DNA from: Coenobita brevimanus
Lineage: Eukaryota; Arthropoda; Malacostraca; Decapoda; Coenobitidae
Direction of reading: 5' to 3'
Length of the DNA: 64,000 nt
Assembly: GCA_032717465.1 (NCBI GenBank)
Contig: CM064666.1
Coordinates: 2,789,501-2,853,500, forward strand
This document shows, piece after piece, positions 20,096 to 31,171 of the stretch. Position 1 is the first letter of the stretch. The number at the start of each line of letters is the position of its first letter. Position numbers and translations under genes: made by a program. The notes under the pieces are model-generated. The model ran no database searches, had not been told where the DNA came from, and worked only from the letters and a program-made list of their open reading frames with translations.

Positions 20096-23000
20096 TTAAC
20101 CCCTTAACCGTGAGGCGTCACTTTCGTGACGCTCGGGCGCAATGGACCATACCGCAGGGCGTCACTTTTGTGATTCTGTATTTTGAATTATCCCAGGCTT
20201 TCAAGTGGTGGCTTGTATCATCTATCAGTACTGCCAATGTCCAACACTAGTCAGCACTCTAAATCTCATCTGTACTCCCATCCATTGTTGACATTTTAGC
20301 GATTTTCCCCTCTTCCTGACTCCCCTCCCTACCTCCTCTCCATTACCCTGTCCTCTCACCTCCCAGGCCACGCTAAGCAAATCTCCCCCAGATTTTTCCA
20401 CAGATTTCATCCATTGAAATAAGCCCTATGCCCTATACTTATACAAAATAATATATACCAAAAAAAAAAATAAGGTGATAGTGGTATACACCAGGAATTG
20501 GCTAATTATCACCTGACAACACTCACATGCATTCATTTGCTAGATTACCACGGTAATTTCCCCTTTGAATTATGCCTTGTAATCTATGTCTGTAATAAAA
20601 ATATATATCAGAAACGAAGGGAGAAGCCTAAGTGACATTTACATTCACCTGGAACTACCTATTTCTTTATGTATTGCCGAGATTTCTACCAACAATTTAT
20701 TAGCATGTAAGTTAGCAGCTGTCATCCTCAGTGTCATTGTCAACCCTTGCCTTCTCAGATAAGCCGCGGCATTTAGTTCCTTGTCCTCTGCTGTGGCCAA
20801 AACATGTTGCATTCATGCCCCGCCATTTCTGCCACTTCTGCGCCCATTGCAAAGGGCCCCGTGACCTCTACACCCAGAAAAAGTGGTGAGGGAAGCAGGA
20901 AAGGACTAAGTGACTCTGCAGTGGAACGTGAACTAGTGGAATTGTCTATGGTGATGATGGATAGTGATTTTGACCCTTCGGGTGAATCGTGTGATGAGCC
21001 GGGTGAGGAAATCGTGCCAGAAAGTGCTAGTACGAGTGCTTCAGTGTTGGAAGTTATCCCTAGCTCCAAGGGAAAGGAGCTGTTAGTGCAGCAAGGGAAG
21101 GAATTTGGGAAGGGAGTGAAAAGGCGGCGTGTTAGCCCCAGAACAATGGCCCCGCGTGACCCAGCCTGCCATGAGTCCCGAGTTGATTCACCTCCCCGTT
21201 CCCCAAGCCCCACTTCACTCATTTCTTCCTCTTCGTCTGCTGAATTATCTCCGGAGTCTTCGTCATCGGAGTCACCACCAGCATCAACAGTGAAGGCAGG
21301 CCGTAGAGGAAGAGGTAAATCCCGGACCAGTAAAAGTAGAGTTGCTACTAGAGTAAGGGCTGCTAGTGCTGTACGGCAACTCAGGGTCAGTGCGAGTGAC
21401 CTTGAACGGGGTAAATCTGCCTCGCAGCCACCCACCACCCTCACCCATCCTACACCGCCACGACAGGGAATCCTGGACGCCTTCGCGTGGACGGAAGGGT
21501 CAGATTTTGTGCCAGAACATTTAGTTTTTGATGAGAGTTCCTCAGGAGTACAGCCTGCCTTCACTCTTGACGATGATGCTGAGTGTGTGGACTTCCTTTT
21601 GGCCTTCCTAATGACGAAGTCATGCAGCACATATGTGATGAGACCAACAGATATGAATCACAACGTGCTGCAAGTGGTACAGGTGCAGCCAAGATGCAAC
21701 AGTGGTCCATGCTGGGAGTGCAGGAGCTGTATGTGTTCTTTGCCCTCATACTTCTCATGCCACACTCAAAGAAGCATGAGTTGGAAGAATACTGGTCCAT
21801 GGACCCCTTACTACCCTCACCCACCTTCAATAAGTACATGGCCAGAGATCGCTTCTGGAACATCATGGGAAACCTGCACTTTGCTGACAACCATGTACCT
21901 TCCCAAACCGACCCACTCTGGAAGATCCGGGAGATTCTGAGCAGAATGAAGGATAAGTTTATGTCATTCTTCCACCCCTTTCAGAAGGTTGTCATTGACG
22001 AATCCTTGGTTTTGTTCAGAGGACGTCTTCAGTTTGTACAGTACATTCCAAGCAAACGCCATCACTTTAGAATCAAGTTCTTTGTACTGTGCGACTGTAA
22101 GACAGGGTACATCCTTGACTTCGTCATTTATTCAGCCAGCACTGTCGATCTGAATAAAACACACCCCCTTGGCTTCTCAGGCTGTGTAGTGAAAGTGCTC
22201 CTTGAAAACTATTTTGGTGGGAATCATGTGCTGTATACAGACAACTATTATACAGCACCGAAACTTGCCAAATACCTTTCAGAGCACGGCATTGGCTCCT
22301 GCGGCACTGTCAAAAGCAATCGTGCCCACTTCCCTAAATTCCCAGAGGCAGGAACCTCGCAGCGAGGGGACGTGCACCTACGCAAGTCTGAGAAGATGCT
22401 GGCAATACGGTGGCATGACAAGAGGGTCATGCACATGCTCACCACCTTACATAAGGGGAAAATGACAGACAGTGGGAAGGTCGACCGTAGGACAGGCGAA
22501 CCTGTGATGAAACCTGATGCTGTGTTAGACTACAATATCAACATGCGGCTGGTGGACAGGTCCGACATGATGAATGGTGAGATCGACTGCCTCAGGAAGA
22601 ATACTAGGTGGTACAGGAAAGTTTTTCTGCATCTCATAGATATGACGATGCTGAACGCCTTCATCCTGTACAAGATGAAGGTCAAGCCACCCAAGTCCTT
22701 CTCCCTGAGGTTGCTCGCCAGAACTTGTGTTCAGCAGCTGCTGGAAAGATATGGTAGGGTGACAGCAGCAACTCCAAGGCGCCATCCAGTAACACTTCCC
22801 GACCGACTTGAGCAGAGGGCGTATATGGATCGGCACAGACTGGTGCTAATGCGTGCCACAGGCAAAAGGAAGGCTGCGATCCGCAGGTGTCAGGTGTGTG
22901 CACATACCACCTGATGCACACCTGAGCACAAACGCACCTCTTGGCAGTGCGCTGAGTGCCAGGTTCCCCTCTGTGTTACCTGCTTCTTTGATTACCACAG

Positions 23001-23862
23001 CCAGAAGCAGTTCTAAAAGTGCAAGTGGGAAAGGAGAGTAATGTGGAAATAATGTGTAAATAATGTGTAAATAGCAAATGAAAGCAATGGATGTTCAGTA
23101 CATATGATTGAACAGTGTATTATAGTTTTATCTTACTGAAAGTGACAGTGACTAACATAGTGTAAGTATAATAGAAGGGTAAATATTGAAAATACAATAG
23201 AAAATGTAAATAGTAATGTAAGTAATTAGTAATATAAGAATATGAGTACAAATACTTTATGTTATAACAGTGAAAGTGAATCCGTGGCTCTCTACTTATT
23301 TTACTGAATGAAAAATTGAATGACTTCAGTGACAATAAACTAATACTACGGGAGGAAACTTATGGATAAAAACTCCAGATATATATAAGTGTGATATAGT
23401 AATAGAATTATAAAGTGTGAGGGGTTTTATGAATAATAAATGACAGAGTACCAAGAGCGAACTAGCGCAAGTGCGAAGGTCATACGCGCTCGTTATTTTC
23501 ATTGCTTTCACAGTGTTTTTTTTTTTTTGGAGTATGGATCCCAAACTACTTGATAATCATTGAGTAGTGTTTATAGTGTTAATATCTGGCTGTGGTAATC
23601 ATATTATGGGTTGTCAGGAAGTGTAAAGTGGAGACTTCGTTACCCAACTTCAGAGGTCTCCACAGGTCCTACGGTAACAGACGAAGGCTCAACAAACATT
23701 CCAGGAGAAAGCTGAAGGTATGTGCCATAAGCATATGTAATTTTAATATTCTAGGACTAATAACTGATTTTTGGCAAATATTTTTTAAGAGTCTGTCGGA
23801 GCCCGAATAACCCCGCGGGACACGCAAAACATTGGTAAACATGCCCGCGGTGTAAGGGTTAA
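20096..23862 (+). mobile_element. piggyBac-superfamily transposon, 3.77 kb
   Basis: Bounded by TTAA at 20096-20099 and 23859-23862, it interrupts a family B LINE exactly at a TTAA. The ends are short inverted repeats beginning TTAACCC. Inside the left end, GCGTCAC-TTT-CGTGACGC forms a perfect hairpin, and a related copy (GGCGTCACTTTTGTGA) follows about 40 bp later. It carries one transposase gene. An internally deleted relative in opposite orientation lies at 32689-34667. Confidence 0.92.
20804..23016 (+). pseudogene. piggyBac-type transposase, frameshifted
   Basis: The N-terminal 260 residues are serine/proline-rich and basic. The DDE domain (DDE_Tnp_1_7 type) follows with ETNRYES, VVIDESLVLFRGR (first Asp), VLYTDNYYT (second Asp) and MRLVDRSDMMNG (third Asp). 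At the end is a cysteine-rich zinc domain beginning RCQVCAH. Two lesions are visible: a small indel near 21600, which moves the frame between ECVDFLL and NDEVMQH, and a TGA at 22912-22914 inside the zinc domain, after which PLCVTCFFDYH continues to a stop at 23014-23016. The catalytic triad is intact. A long antisense frame here is a shadow. Confidence 0.9.
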
Positions 23863-24201
23863 GAGAGTTAGAGAGGGTACAGAGGGAGTGATTGGTGATG
23901 AGCAGTGTGGCTTTAGGAGAGGGAGGGGATGCGTGGATCAGGTGTTTGCTGGGAGACAGGTGTGTGAAAAGTTTTTTGCGAAAGGTTCTGGAGGTTCATG
24001 GAGTTAGAAAAAGCGTATGATAGATCTGATAGAGAGGCTTTGTGGACTGTTTTAAGATTGTATGGACTTGATGGTAGGTTACAATAAGGAGTGAAAGGTT
24101 TTTATGTAAATAATAGAGCATGTGTAAGAGTGGGAAATACTGTGAGTGATTGGTTTTCTGTGAGAGTGGGGCTGTGGCAGGGATGTGTGATGTCGCCTTG
24201 A

Positions 24202-25100
24202 TTGTTTAATGTATATATGGATGGTGTTGTAAGGGAGGTGAATGCAAAAGTGTTAGGTGGAGGTCTGAGTCTGGTGAACGTTGATGGTAGAGGGTGGAAT
24301 CTGAAGCAGCTGCTGTTTGCAGATGATACTGCACTGGTGGCTGATTCAGAGAAGAGATTGAGACAGTTGGTAGAGGAGTTTGGAAGGATGTGTAAAAGGA
24401 GGAAATTGAAAGTAAATGAGAACAAGAGTAAAGTGATGAAGTGTACGAGGTTGGTAGATGGTAGGAGGATGCATATAGTTTTGAATGGTGAGTTACTTAA
24501 AGGACGTAAAGTGTTTTAAGTATTTAGAGTCACATGTTGCTCTGGATGGAAGAATAGATGCCGAAGTGAAGTTTAGAATGAATGAAGTAGGAAAGGTGCT
24601 GGGAAGAATGAAAAAGTGTTTAGATGTTGTTTGCTTAGAATCAATGTAAAGAGAAGGCTGTATGAGGGTGTTTTGGTACCGACTGCATTATATGGGGCTG
24701 AAACATGAAATATGGGTGTAGCAGAGAGGAAAAGTTTGAATGTAATGGAGATGAGGTATCTGAGGAGTATATGTGGAGTGACGCATATAGATTGAATGAG
24801 AAATGATGAAGTACGAAGGAGAACTGGAGTTGTGCGGGAGATGGCTGATCGTGTTGAACAGAGTGTGTAGTGATGGTTTGGGCATACGGCAAAAATGGAT
24901 AATGAGTGATTGGTGAAAAAGATAACTAGATCTGATGTGAGAGCTGTAAGGCTGAGAGGAGGACCAGAATAGGATGGATGGACAGTGTGAAGAGAGCATT
25001 GGGTGTGAGAAGGATATCTGTTGAACAAGGAAGAGTGGCTGTGTGTGATAGAAATGAATGGAGAGAAATTGCGAATGAAGAAATGATGATGCAGCCCTAA
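24202..25100 (+). pseudogene. Family B RT motif C and C-terminal domain
   Basis: The open run 24202-24519 has [32 protein letters not shown] and KLKVNENKSKVMKCTRL, matching the family B copy at 15523-15948. Downstream frames with stops continue the C-terminal domain (YGAET, then RGGPE..RMDGQCEES-type basic region) to about 25100. The catalytic FADD is intact but the protein is broken in several places. Confidence 0.75.
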
Positions 25101-25410
25101 GGGGATATTTTCCCGCATTTTGTCTGATCAGCTGATCAGGTCAGATGCGGATAAGGGGATGAGTCCATTATGATGTGACAGTGGTAAACCAGCTGTGCCA
25201 TCAGGCCCTCCTGTGGATGTCACTGATTGCACTGCGTGCGCACTGATTGCACTGCTCAGTTGACCCTCATGTGGTGTGCTGCGGTGAGGATATGTCCCTT
25301 CTCCTCTCTGGGGCTAAGATGCAAATGAACCTGTTTGATTGGATGAGTAAATTGGGAGTGTGTCGTCTTGTCTCAGCTACCTCCCTTCCCTTCGAGGAAG
25401 CAGCCTTGGT

Positions 25411-25692
25411 TTATAGACAGATAGATAGATAGTGAAGGCGGAGGAAGGAGTCGATGACGTCAGCATAGTTCTCGTCCCAGTATTGCTCTTGCTGGTGAAA
25501 GAGCTGATCCTTAATGAGAGACTTCAGATATTTTCGAGTCCCCGCACTCATGGCTGGAAGCTGGCTGAGAACTCGTTGCCGACGATCAGGAGCAGGAGTG
25601 AAGGCAGGGGATGTAGCTATTGTGAAGTGTGTCTCCATCTCGTCATGTGGTAGTGGTGGTTTGGTCTTCTTCCCCTTTTTCTTCTTCTTCAT
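25411..25692 (-). CDS. Unrecognised lysine-rich ORF fragment
   Basis: The open frame begins with a run of lysines (MKKKKKGKKTK) and contains RKYLKSLIKDQLFHQQEQYW then DENYADVIDSFLRL, which has a protein-like acidic/aromatic pattern. It ends in GATA-repeat codons where the family B tail begins, so its real C-terminus was cut or altered. I do not recognise the family; a transposon accessory protein is one possibility. It may also be a chance frame. Confidence 0.3.
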   Translation of the reverse strand: MKKKKKGKKTKPPLPHDEMETHFTIATSPAFTPAPDRRQRVLSQLPAMSAGTRKYLKSLIKDQLFHQQEQYWDENYADVIDSFLRLHYLSICL

Positions 25693-25733
25693 TGCCGGCG
25701 GGTGCGAGTATAAAGTTTATATACTATTGGTGG

Positions 25734-25815
25734 ACTATTTTATGAAGGCAGTTTGGGTGGGACGCTCTGGGACCTCACTCTGTTAGCTCTGTTGCCACAT
25801 CGTCGCCACACACGT

Positions 25816-25863
<48 letters not shown>

Positions 25864-26286
25864 TTATGGTAACTACTACTAATTGTATTTTCTTTATTTT
25901 TTCTCTTGTTTTCGACTTTTTTTCCACACCACCCCTGAGGTAAAAGTCTATAGGTGCGTTTTTTTTATATAGCTTCCATGGCGGGAGACTGACCGAGTAT
26001 GACCCGCTCACGCAGGGCTGTCCCTCGTGTCACCACCTGACACCGTCGCGAAAGCAACGTTGACAAGTCTTATGAGATTTATACTATACTTTAGCTTTTT
26101 TATTGAATTACATCTATACAGAGTGTTTAAAATTCACTTATAAGTAGTTACTAGCTTAAAATAGGAGTATGAGAGAGACAGAGAGGTGAGCACAAATAAT
26201 TACACGTGTGTCGGCGGCGATGTGACAACAGAGCTAACAGTGTGAAGTCCCAGAGCGTCCCACCCAAACTGCCTTCATAAAATAGT
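25734..26286. mobile_element. Foldback element with about 80 bp inverted ends
   Basis: Both ends carry ACTATTTTATGAAGGCAGTT reading inward. The arms continue through GGGACGCTCTGGGA and TTAGCTCTGTTG to CACACGTG, with a few mismatches over about 80 bp. The 390 bp interior contains a CT array (25819-25859), no ORF and AT-rich DNA. No clear target duplication is visible, so the superfamily is undecided. Confidence 0.7.
25819..25859. repeat. (CT)n microsatellite
   Basis: About 20 CT units inside the foldback element. Confidence 0.95.
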
Positions 26287-26609
26287 TACTTCTTGTGGTA
26301 ATTTAAAAAGGAAAGTAAAACTAATATTCTTGGAACTACTGTATTACTATTTGATTTTTAACATTCAGTTTGATATAAATGGAAAATTTTGCTTGTTTTA
26401 CTACTATTTCTGCATAATATGACGATGTTATACAGTTTTTTGCTATTTTTTCTTAATTTTTGCATATAATATATACAGTATATAACTAGTCTGTGTTTTA
26501 CTAGTAATTAACTGAACTGATACTACTAAGTATTTAAAGATAGAAATGAAGTAAAACAATGCTCCCTTGTTTAAGAGTTAAATAGGTGACCAATAGGTTT
26601 GGTGCAATA
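26287..26609. other. AT-rich stretch, nothing recognised
   Basis: AT-rich DNA without ORF, inverted termini or similarity to other parts of the window. Confidence 0.5.
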
Positions 26610-26960
26610 TTGTAGAGCCTTGTTTAGTGGTACTGGGTCTTTAGGCATCCCAGTGTAGGGGTAAGAGTGGTGTGGTGTAGCGGCAGTGTGTGTGTGTGTG
26701 TGTGTGTGTTGTTTAGTGATACTGGGTCTTCAGACTTTATGGTGCAGGGATGGGAGTGGAGAGGTATGTGGTGTTGGGACAGTGTGTGTTCGTGTTGCAG
26801 CAGATGATGCGTGAGGCGTGGTTGTAGTGTGGTGTGGTGCAAAAGAGCTTTGTTTAGCAATACTGGGTGTTCTGTAGTTATCGTGAAGGGGCGAGAATGG
26901 TGTGGTGTGTGGTGCTGGGACAATGTGTGTGCTGGTGTTGCAGCAGATGATGTGTGATAC
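26610..26960. repeat. GT-rich tandem repeat, three units of 110-140 bp
   Basis: Three diverged units each start near TTGTTTAGYRATACTGGGT (26620, 26710, 26847), continue through a GTGGTGTG-rich part and, in the last two, end GTGTTGCAGCAGATGATG. The first unit carries a (TG)n run at 26688-26710. The third unit passes directly into the family E LINE fragment. Confidence 0.75.
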
Positions 26961-26964
26961 ATCA

Positions 26965-27810
26965 CCTGATGTATTTCCTGCCATCAGTGGCCTTAATACT
27001 AATATGGCATATGGGCCTGATGGAGTCCTTCCTGTTGTCCTCAAGAACTGTGTTTCTGTGCTTACATCCTGCCTAGGTAAACTCTTTCACCTTTGTCTTT
27101 TAACTTGTATCACTTGTATCTTTCTTTCTTGCTGGGAGTTTGCTCTCATTCAGCCAGTTCCAAGGAAGGGTGACCCTTCCCAATCCTATAACTATCGTCC
27201 AATTGCTTTAACATCCTGTGTCTCAAAAGTTTTAAAGTCAGTTCTTAACAGAAAAATTTTAAAGCATCTTTCCTATCACAACCTTCTTTCTGATTGTCAG
27301 TATGGGTTCCGTCAGGGACGTTCCACTGGCGATCTTCTCACCTACCTTTCAGACTCCTGGTCATCCTCCTTTCGGGACTTTGGTGAAAGCTTTGCCATTG
27401 CACTTGACATCTCAAAGGCTTTCGATCGAGTCTGGCATAAATTTTTACTTCCCAAACTGCCCTCTTACAGTTACTATCCTTCTACTTGTGCCTTCATCTA
27501 TGGCTTCCTTTCGGGTCGTTCTATAGCTGCTGTTGTAGACTGCCATCGTTCTTCTAGATCTATCAACAGTGGTGTTCCTCAGGGCTCTGTCCTATCACCA
27601 ACTCTATTCCTTTTATTCATCAATGACCTTCTTAGCTGTACATCTAATCCTATCCACACGTATGCTGAAGATTCCACCCATCACCTTTCCATTCGATTCC
27701 TGAAACGTCCATCTCAGCAGTTACTTCAGCAAACAAGGGATGAGGCTATGGCACACCTAATGTCTGACTTGGCTTGTATCTCTGACCGAGGTAAAAATAA
27801 ACTTATTGTT
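26965..27810 (+). pseudogene. Family E reverse transcriptase, mutated catalytic site
   Basis: One continuous frame contains AYGPDGVLPVVLKNC, NYRPIALTSCVSKVLKS, QYGFRQGRSTGDLL, IALDISKAFDRVWHK (motif A), SGVPQGSVLSPTLFLLF (motif B) and HTYAEDSTHHLS. The last should be YADD; the first catalytic Asp of the pair is replaced by Glu, a change expected to cripple polymerase activity. The frame stays open up to the MITE, so the amino acid change may predate other decay. Confidence 0.82.
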
Positions 27811-28574
27811 TTAACCCGTCATGTCCCGAGCTATTTTGCACCTCCGACATCCCCCAATCCCAAGGTATTTTGGATATTTTTTTTTTGGCTAAAACCTCCT
27901 CTTTTGGTGAGAAACATCGAAAATTCTTAGAGAAATCGCTCACCTGAGGTTTAAAATACTCGATACAGGTAGCAATACCTCCTTACCTTACTGGGTTTTC
28001 TATCAGGCTGGCTCCAAAGAAAATGAGTTCTATGGGATGATAACTATTCCACACCACTCATAAACGGTGTTTATTTATTTATTTGGTACGAATTTATATG
28101 TAGTACGAGAGTATATTGGTTTTCAAACAGTAATATAGGCATTATAAGCATTGTTTCACTCACTAACTCATCAACATACCTGACCTTTTTTGGCGACATT
28201 ACCTTATCATCATTTCTGACTGTTTCTTCCTCTACTGCTATGTAAACTTTGTCCTCCACATTGTCATTGATTGGGGAATCACTCTGGCCCTGAATGTCTT
28301 CATTGGTGGGGTCACTGGTAATAGGTGAATTGCTGAGACAGTGGCGTGCGGGGGGAGGGGAAGGTTATGTGGTGTAAGGCATTGTCCCAGCCTGGCATCT
28401 TGCAGAGGAATAGAGGAAGGTGTCCCATGTATACCAACGAAAAATCATGCGCGAAAATTGAAAATTGTGCAAATTATGAACCTTGCAATTGTGCAACGCA
28501 CCAGTAGCTCGACGGGACTAGCTGTGACAAAATGTTGCAACGTACCCATACGTCGATGGGATGCCTCGGGTTAA
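27811..28574. mobile_element. TTAA MITE, family 2 copy 1, 764 bp
   Basis: Flanked by TTAA at 27811-27814 and 28571-28574 inside the family E LINE. The ends share TTAACCCG inverted. The interior aligns over most of its length with 41167-41938, for example CATCGAAWATTCWTAGAGAA and TTTCAAACAGTAATATAGGC. It lacks a transposase and is probably mobilised by a piggyBac-superfamily enzyme. Confidence 0.87.
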
Positions 28575-29270
28575 ATGCATCAAAGATTCAGTTTTTACAC
28601 CTATCAGCCTGACACAGTCTTCTACAGGAGTACCCACTAATGTTTAATAATATGCAGCTCAATCCTGCACCATCCTTGAGCATGCATGATGTTTCATTCA
28701 CTCGGGACTTATCCTGGAAAGATCATATTACACCTCTTGTAAAATCTGCTTCCAAGAGATTAGGTGTACTAAGCCGACTCCATACCTTCTTTACCCCTGC
28801 ACAATTGTTGACTTTGTACATGGGTTTTATTCGCCCCTGTGTAGAGTAGAACTCTTATGTGTGGGGAGGCTCCCCACATACAGCTGTTTTCAATAGGGTG
28901 GAGTCAAAGGCTTTTCATCTCATTAACTCTTCTCCTCTTACTGGCTCTCTTCAACCTCTGTCTCTTCGCCGCGCTGTTGCATCTTTATCTTTTTTCTATC
29001 GCTGCTTCAATGGTCACTGCTCCTCTGAACTGTCTGCTTGCATCCCTCCAGCTCTATGATGGGTGTGTAGTACCTGTCTAGCGACAAACTCTTATCCCTT
29101 TTCTGTCCAACTCTCTAATGCAGAGTTAACCATTACTCCCAGCCCTTCATTTATGCAACAGGTCAACTCTGGAACTGTCTTCCTCTGTCTGTATTTCCTG
29201 CTGCCTATGATCTCCAGTCTTTCAAACGCAGTGTGTCCAGGCATCTCGAAATGAACGGATGTTGAATTTG
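28575..29270 (+). pseudogene. Family E C-terminal domain, broken
   Basis: Frames with several stops carry VSFTRDLSWKDHITPLVKSA, RLGVLSRLHTFFTPAQLL, YMGFIRPCVE-stop, LQPLSLRRAVASLSFFYRCF and a final block before the 3' UTR. These are the usual post-RT segments of Jockey-like proteins and are co-linear with family D. Confidence 0.72.
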
Positions 29271-29345
29271 GCTCTCTTTTGTATTGTTTTTGTTTTTTCT
29301 TGGAGGAAACGGTTTGCAGGCTACTGGCCTTAGGTTCCTTCTTTC

Positions 29346-29347
29346 TT

Positions 29348-29399
<52 letters not shown>
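29346..29399. repeat. (TA)n microsatellite
   Basis: TA array between the family E 3' end and the family C LINE fragment. Confidence 0.95.
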
Positions 29400-29403
<4 letters not shown>

Positions 29404-30154
29404 TGATTTGCGGAAGTATTTACGAGATGCAGAGAGTGCTTGATTGTCTGGTGGAGGAAGGAGAAAAAGTGGGATTGGTAATAAATTGTGGAAAGACTGA
29501 AATTATTAATATGAACGTGGAGAACCAAATCGATTGTGTAATTGGGAATAATGTGGTGAAGAATGTAGAAAAATTTAAATATCTGGGAACGATTGTTTCA
29601 TCTAATGGATCATTAAACAATGAAATTGAGGAGAGGATTAGACAGGCTTGGCGAGCTGTTGGAATGTTGAAATCTGTCTGGAATAATAATATGCTTTCGG
29701 TACATATTAAAGTGAAAATTTACAAGTCCATGGTTAGACCAATTTTAATTTATGGTCATGAGTCATGGTACAGTACAATTGCAACAGATCAGAAAGTATT
29801 AGGATTTGAGAATAAAATACTGAGGAGGGTTCTTGGGGTAAAGTGGCAAGACAGAGTTACAAATGCAAGATAAGGGATATTACGAGAGTGGAACCAGTTA
29901 ATGAATATGTGAGACTGTCTCGCTGGAAGTGGCTGGGGCACATATACAGAAAAGAAGGTAGGCTAATACAGAATGTGCCAGAGTGGACTGCTAGAGGAAG
30001 AAGAGGTAGAGGCAGACCGAGGGAAACCTGGTTGAGGACAATGAAATTAGAAGCAGGAGAGGAGTGTTGGTGGGACCTGAGGGAGATGGCAAGAGACAAA
30101 TATTGGTGGAGAGAGTTCATCGAGGCCCTATGCATCCCGTGGGGTGACAGGAAA

Positions 30155-30157
<3 letters not shown>
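29400..30157 (+). pseudogene. LINE (family C) C-terminal fragment
   Basis: Two overlapping open frames (to 29873, and 29843-30157) encode the end of a non-LTR ORF2: KVGLVINCGKTEI, VEKFKYLGTIVSSNGSLNNE, PILIYGHESWY, ILRRVLGVKWQDR, then after a one-base shift LSRWKWLGHIYRKEGRL, RGRRGRGRPRETW and CIPWGDRK-stop. The tail is RTE-like but the sequence is unlike families A and B. It is 5'-truncated and has TA arrays on both sides. Confidence 0.78.
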
Positions 30158-30205
<48 letters not shown>

Positions 30206-30211
30206 ATATAT
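30158..30211. repeat. (TA)n microsatellite
   Basis: TA array after the family C 3' end, touching the 5' LTR of the gypsy element. Confidence 0.95.
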
Positions 30212-31090
30212 TGTTACATAGCCTATGATTTCATCATCCCTTGTATAATTCTAACTTATGATACAGTTTTGTTCATGATTGCATCATCCTTTGTATGATC
30301 CTAATGTACAGTATGCTGCATGTTTGTTCACGATTCGCCACATGGCTTCCATTGTGACCAGGCTTGCGTGTTCTACCTCACTCCCCCCTTCTCCCCCTTA
30401 TAGTAGAGTAAGTCGTTCTTTCTGTTGTTCAGAGCAGGATTGTCAACTCTTTGTCCCCTATGCCTTCATTTGCACGTCCTTCTTACAAGTTGAATCAAGC
30501 TCTGCTGGCACCTATATAATGAGCTCAGTCTCTGCATTAGTTGCCACTTAGATCTAATCCTCATTCTGTTCACATCTCTGTCCTCCCCTGTACAGTATAT
30601 TAATACTTTTGTGAGTGCTCAGGAAGTCTCCAGCCATCTAGCTGCTGTATAATTTGAGTATAAGTGTTATTACCATTTTTCTTGTACTGTATAGCCTAAG
30701 GCGTTAATTCGTAAGCCTGGTAAAGTTTTTATGATTCATATTGGTTCCATACTGTCAGCCAGTATTAGTAATATTTTGTATCTGTAATAATATTATATAT
30801 TGCTTTAACTCAGCATTATCCGGTTTTCTCATTTTATCAGGGCTGATTTAGATAAATTTGCTCTTGCTAATTTCGTGTTAATAGAGGCTATTGCAGTTAA
30901 CCATATATGTAACCTGTTTTGCCATTACATTATCCTTATGAGTCCTGATTGTTTAGTTGTTAGTTTGAGCATTAAACTTTAACTTGTAATTTTACCTAAC
31001 TCTTTTGTTTTGAACCTGGAACTTTGCGGGACAGTAGTGATTTTAGTATTCTCACTTGAAGTGTTCATTATCTCTCTCTGTTCCGTAACA
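30212..31090 (+). repeat. Gypsy 1 left LTR, 879 bp
   Basis: It starts TGTTACATAG and ends CCGTAACA, giving the TGTTAC/GTAACA inverted ends typical of LTRs. The first 100 bp recur at 37803-37903 downstream of a polypurine tract. Confidence 0.9.
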
Positions 31091-31096
31091 TAAATT

Positions 31097-31114
31097 TGGC
31101 GACCTCTTATCAGG
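31097..31114 (+). promoter_or_regulatory. Candidate primer binding site
   Basis: TGGCGACCTCTTATCAGG begins six bases after the LTR. A TGG start at this position fits a tRNA 3' end (CCA). I cannot name the tRNA. Confidence 0.45.
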
Positions 31115-31171
31115 ATATTCAGGATATTATCATAAGGATATTGCTTGATATTTTGTGACTGTGATTTATTC

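Larger units (their letters stand above)
19080..25434 (+). mobile_element. RTE-like LINE (family B), split by piggyBac
   Basis: Coding remains run from the end of an endonuclease (MDYVVVSRNVIGRL near 19093) through a pre-RT region, an RT start (SAGVDGCAVE, PLYKGKGDRYE), the piggyBac element at 20096-23862, then EQCGFRRGRGCVDQVF, LLFADDTALVADS and the C-terminal region. A 3' UTR ends GCAGCCTTGGTTTATAGACA and GATA units at 25417-25434. The left boundary is approximate and 5'-truncated. Many stops. It is the same clade as family A but a distinct family. Confidence 0.8.
26961..29345 (+). mobile_element. Jockey-like LINE (family E), RT part to 3' end
   Basis: A 5'-truncated copy starting in the RT domain and ending at the family 3' end (TTCTTGGAGGAAAC, then TTCCTT near 29340), followed by a TA array instead of poly(A). 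It is split by a TTAA MITE at 27811-28574. It lies between a GT-rich tandem repeat and a family C LINE fragment. Confidence 0.83.

Noticed and set aside
20773..21630. 285-codon frame on the - strand
   Set aside because: Antisense of the serine-rich N-terminal part of the piggyBac transposase.
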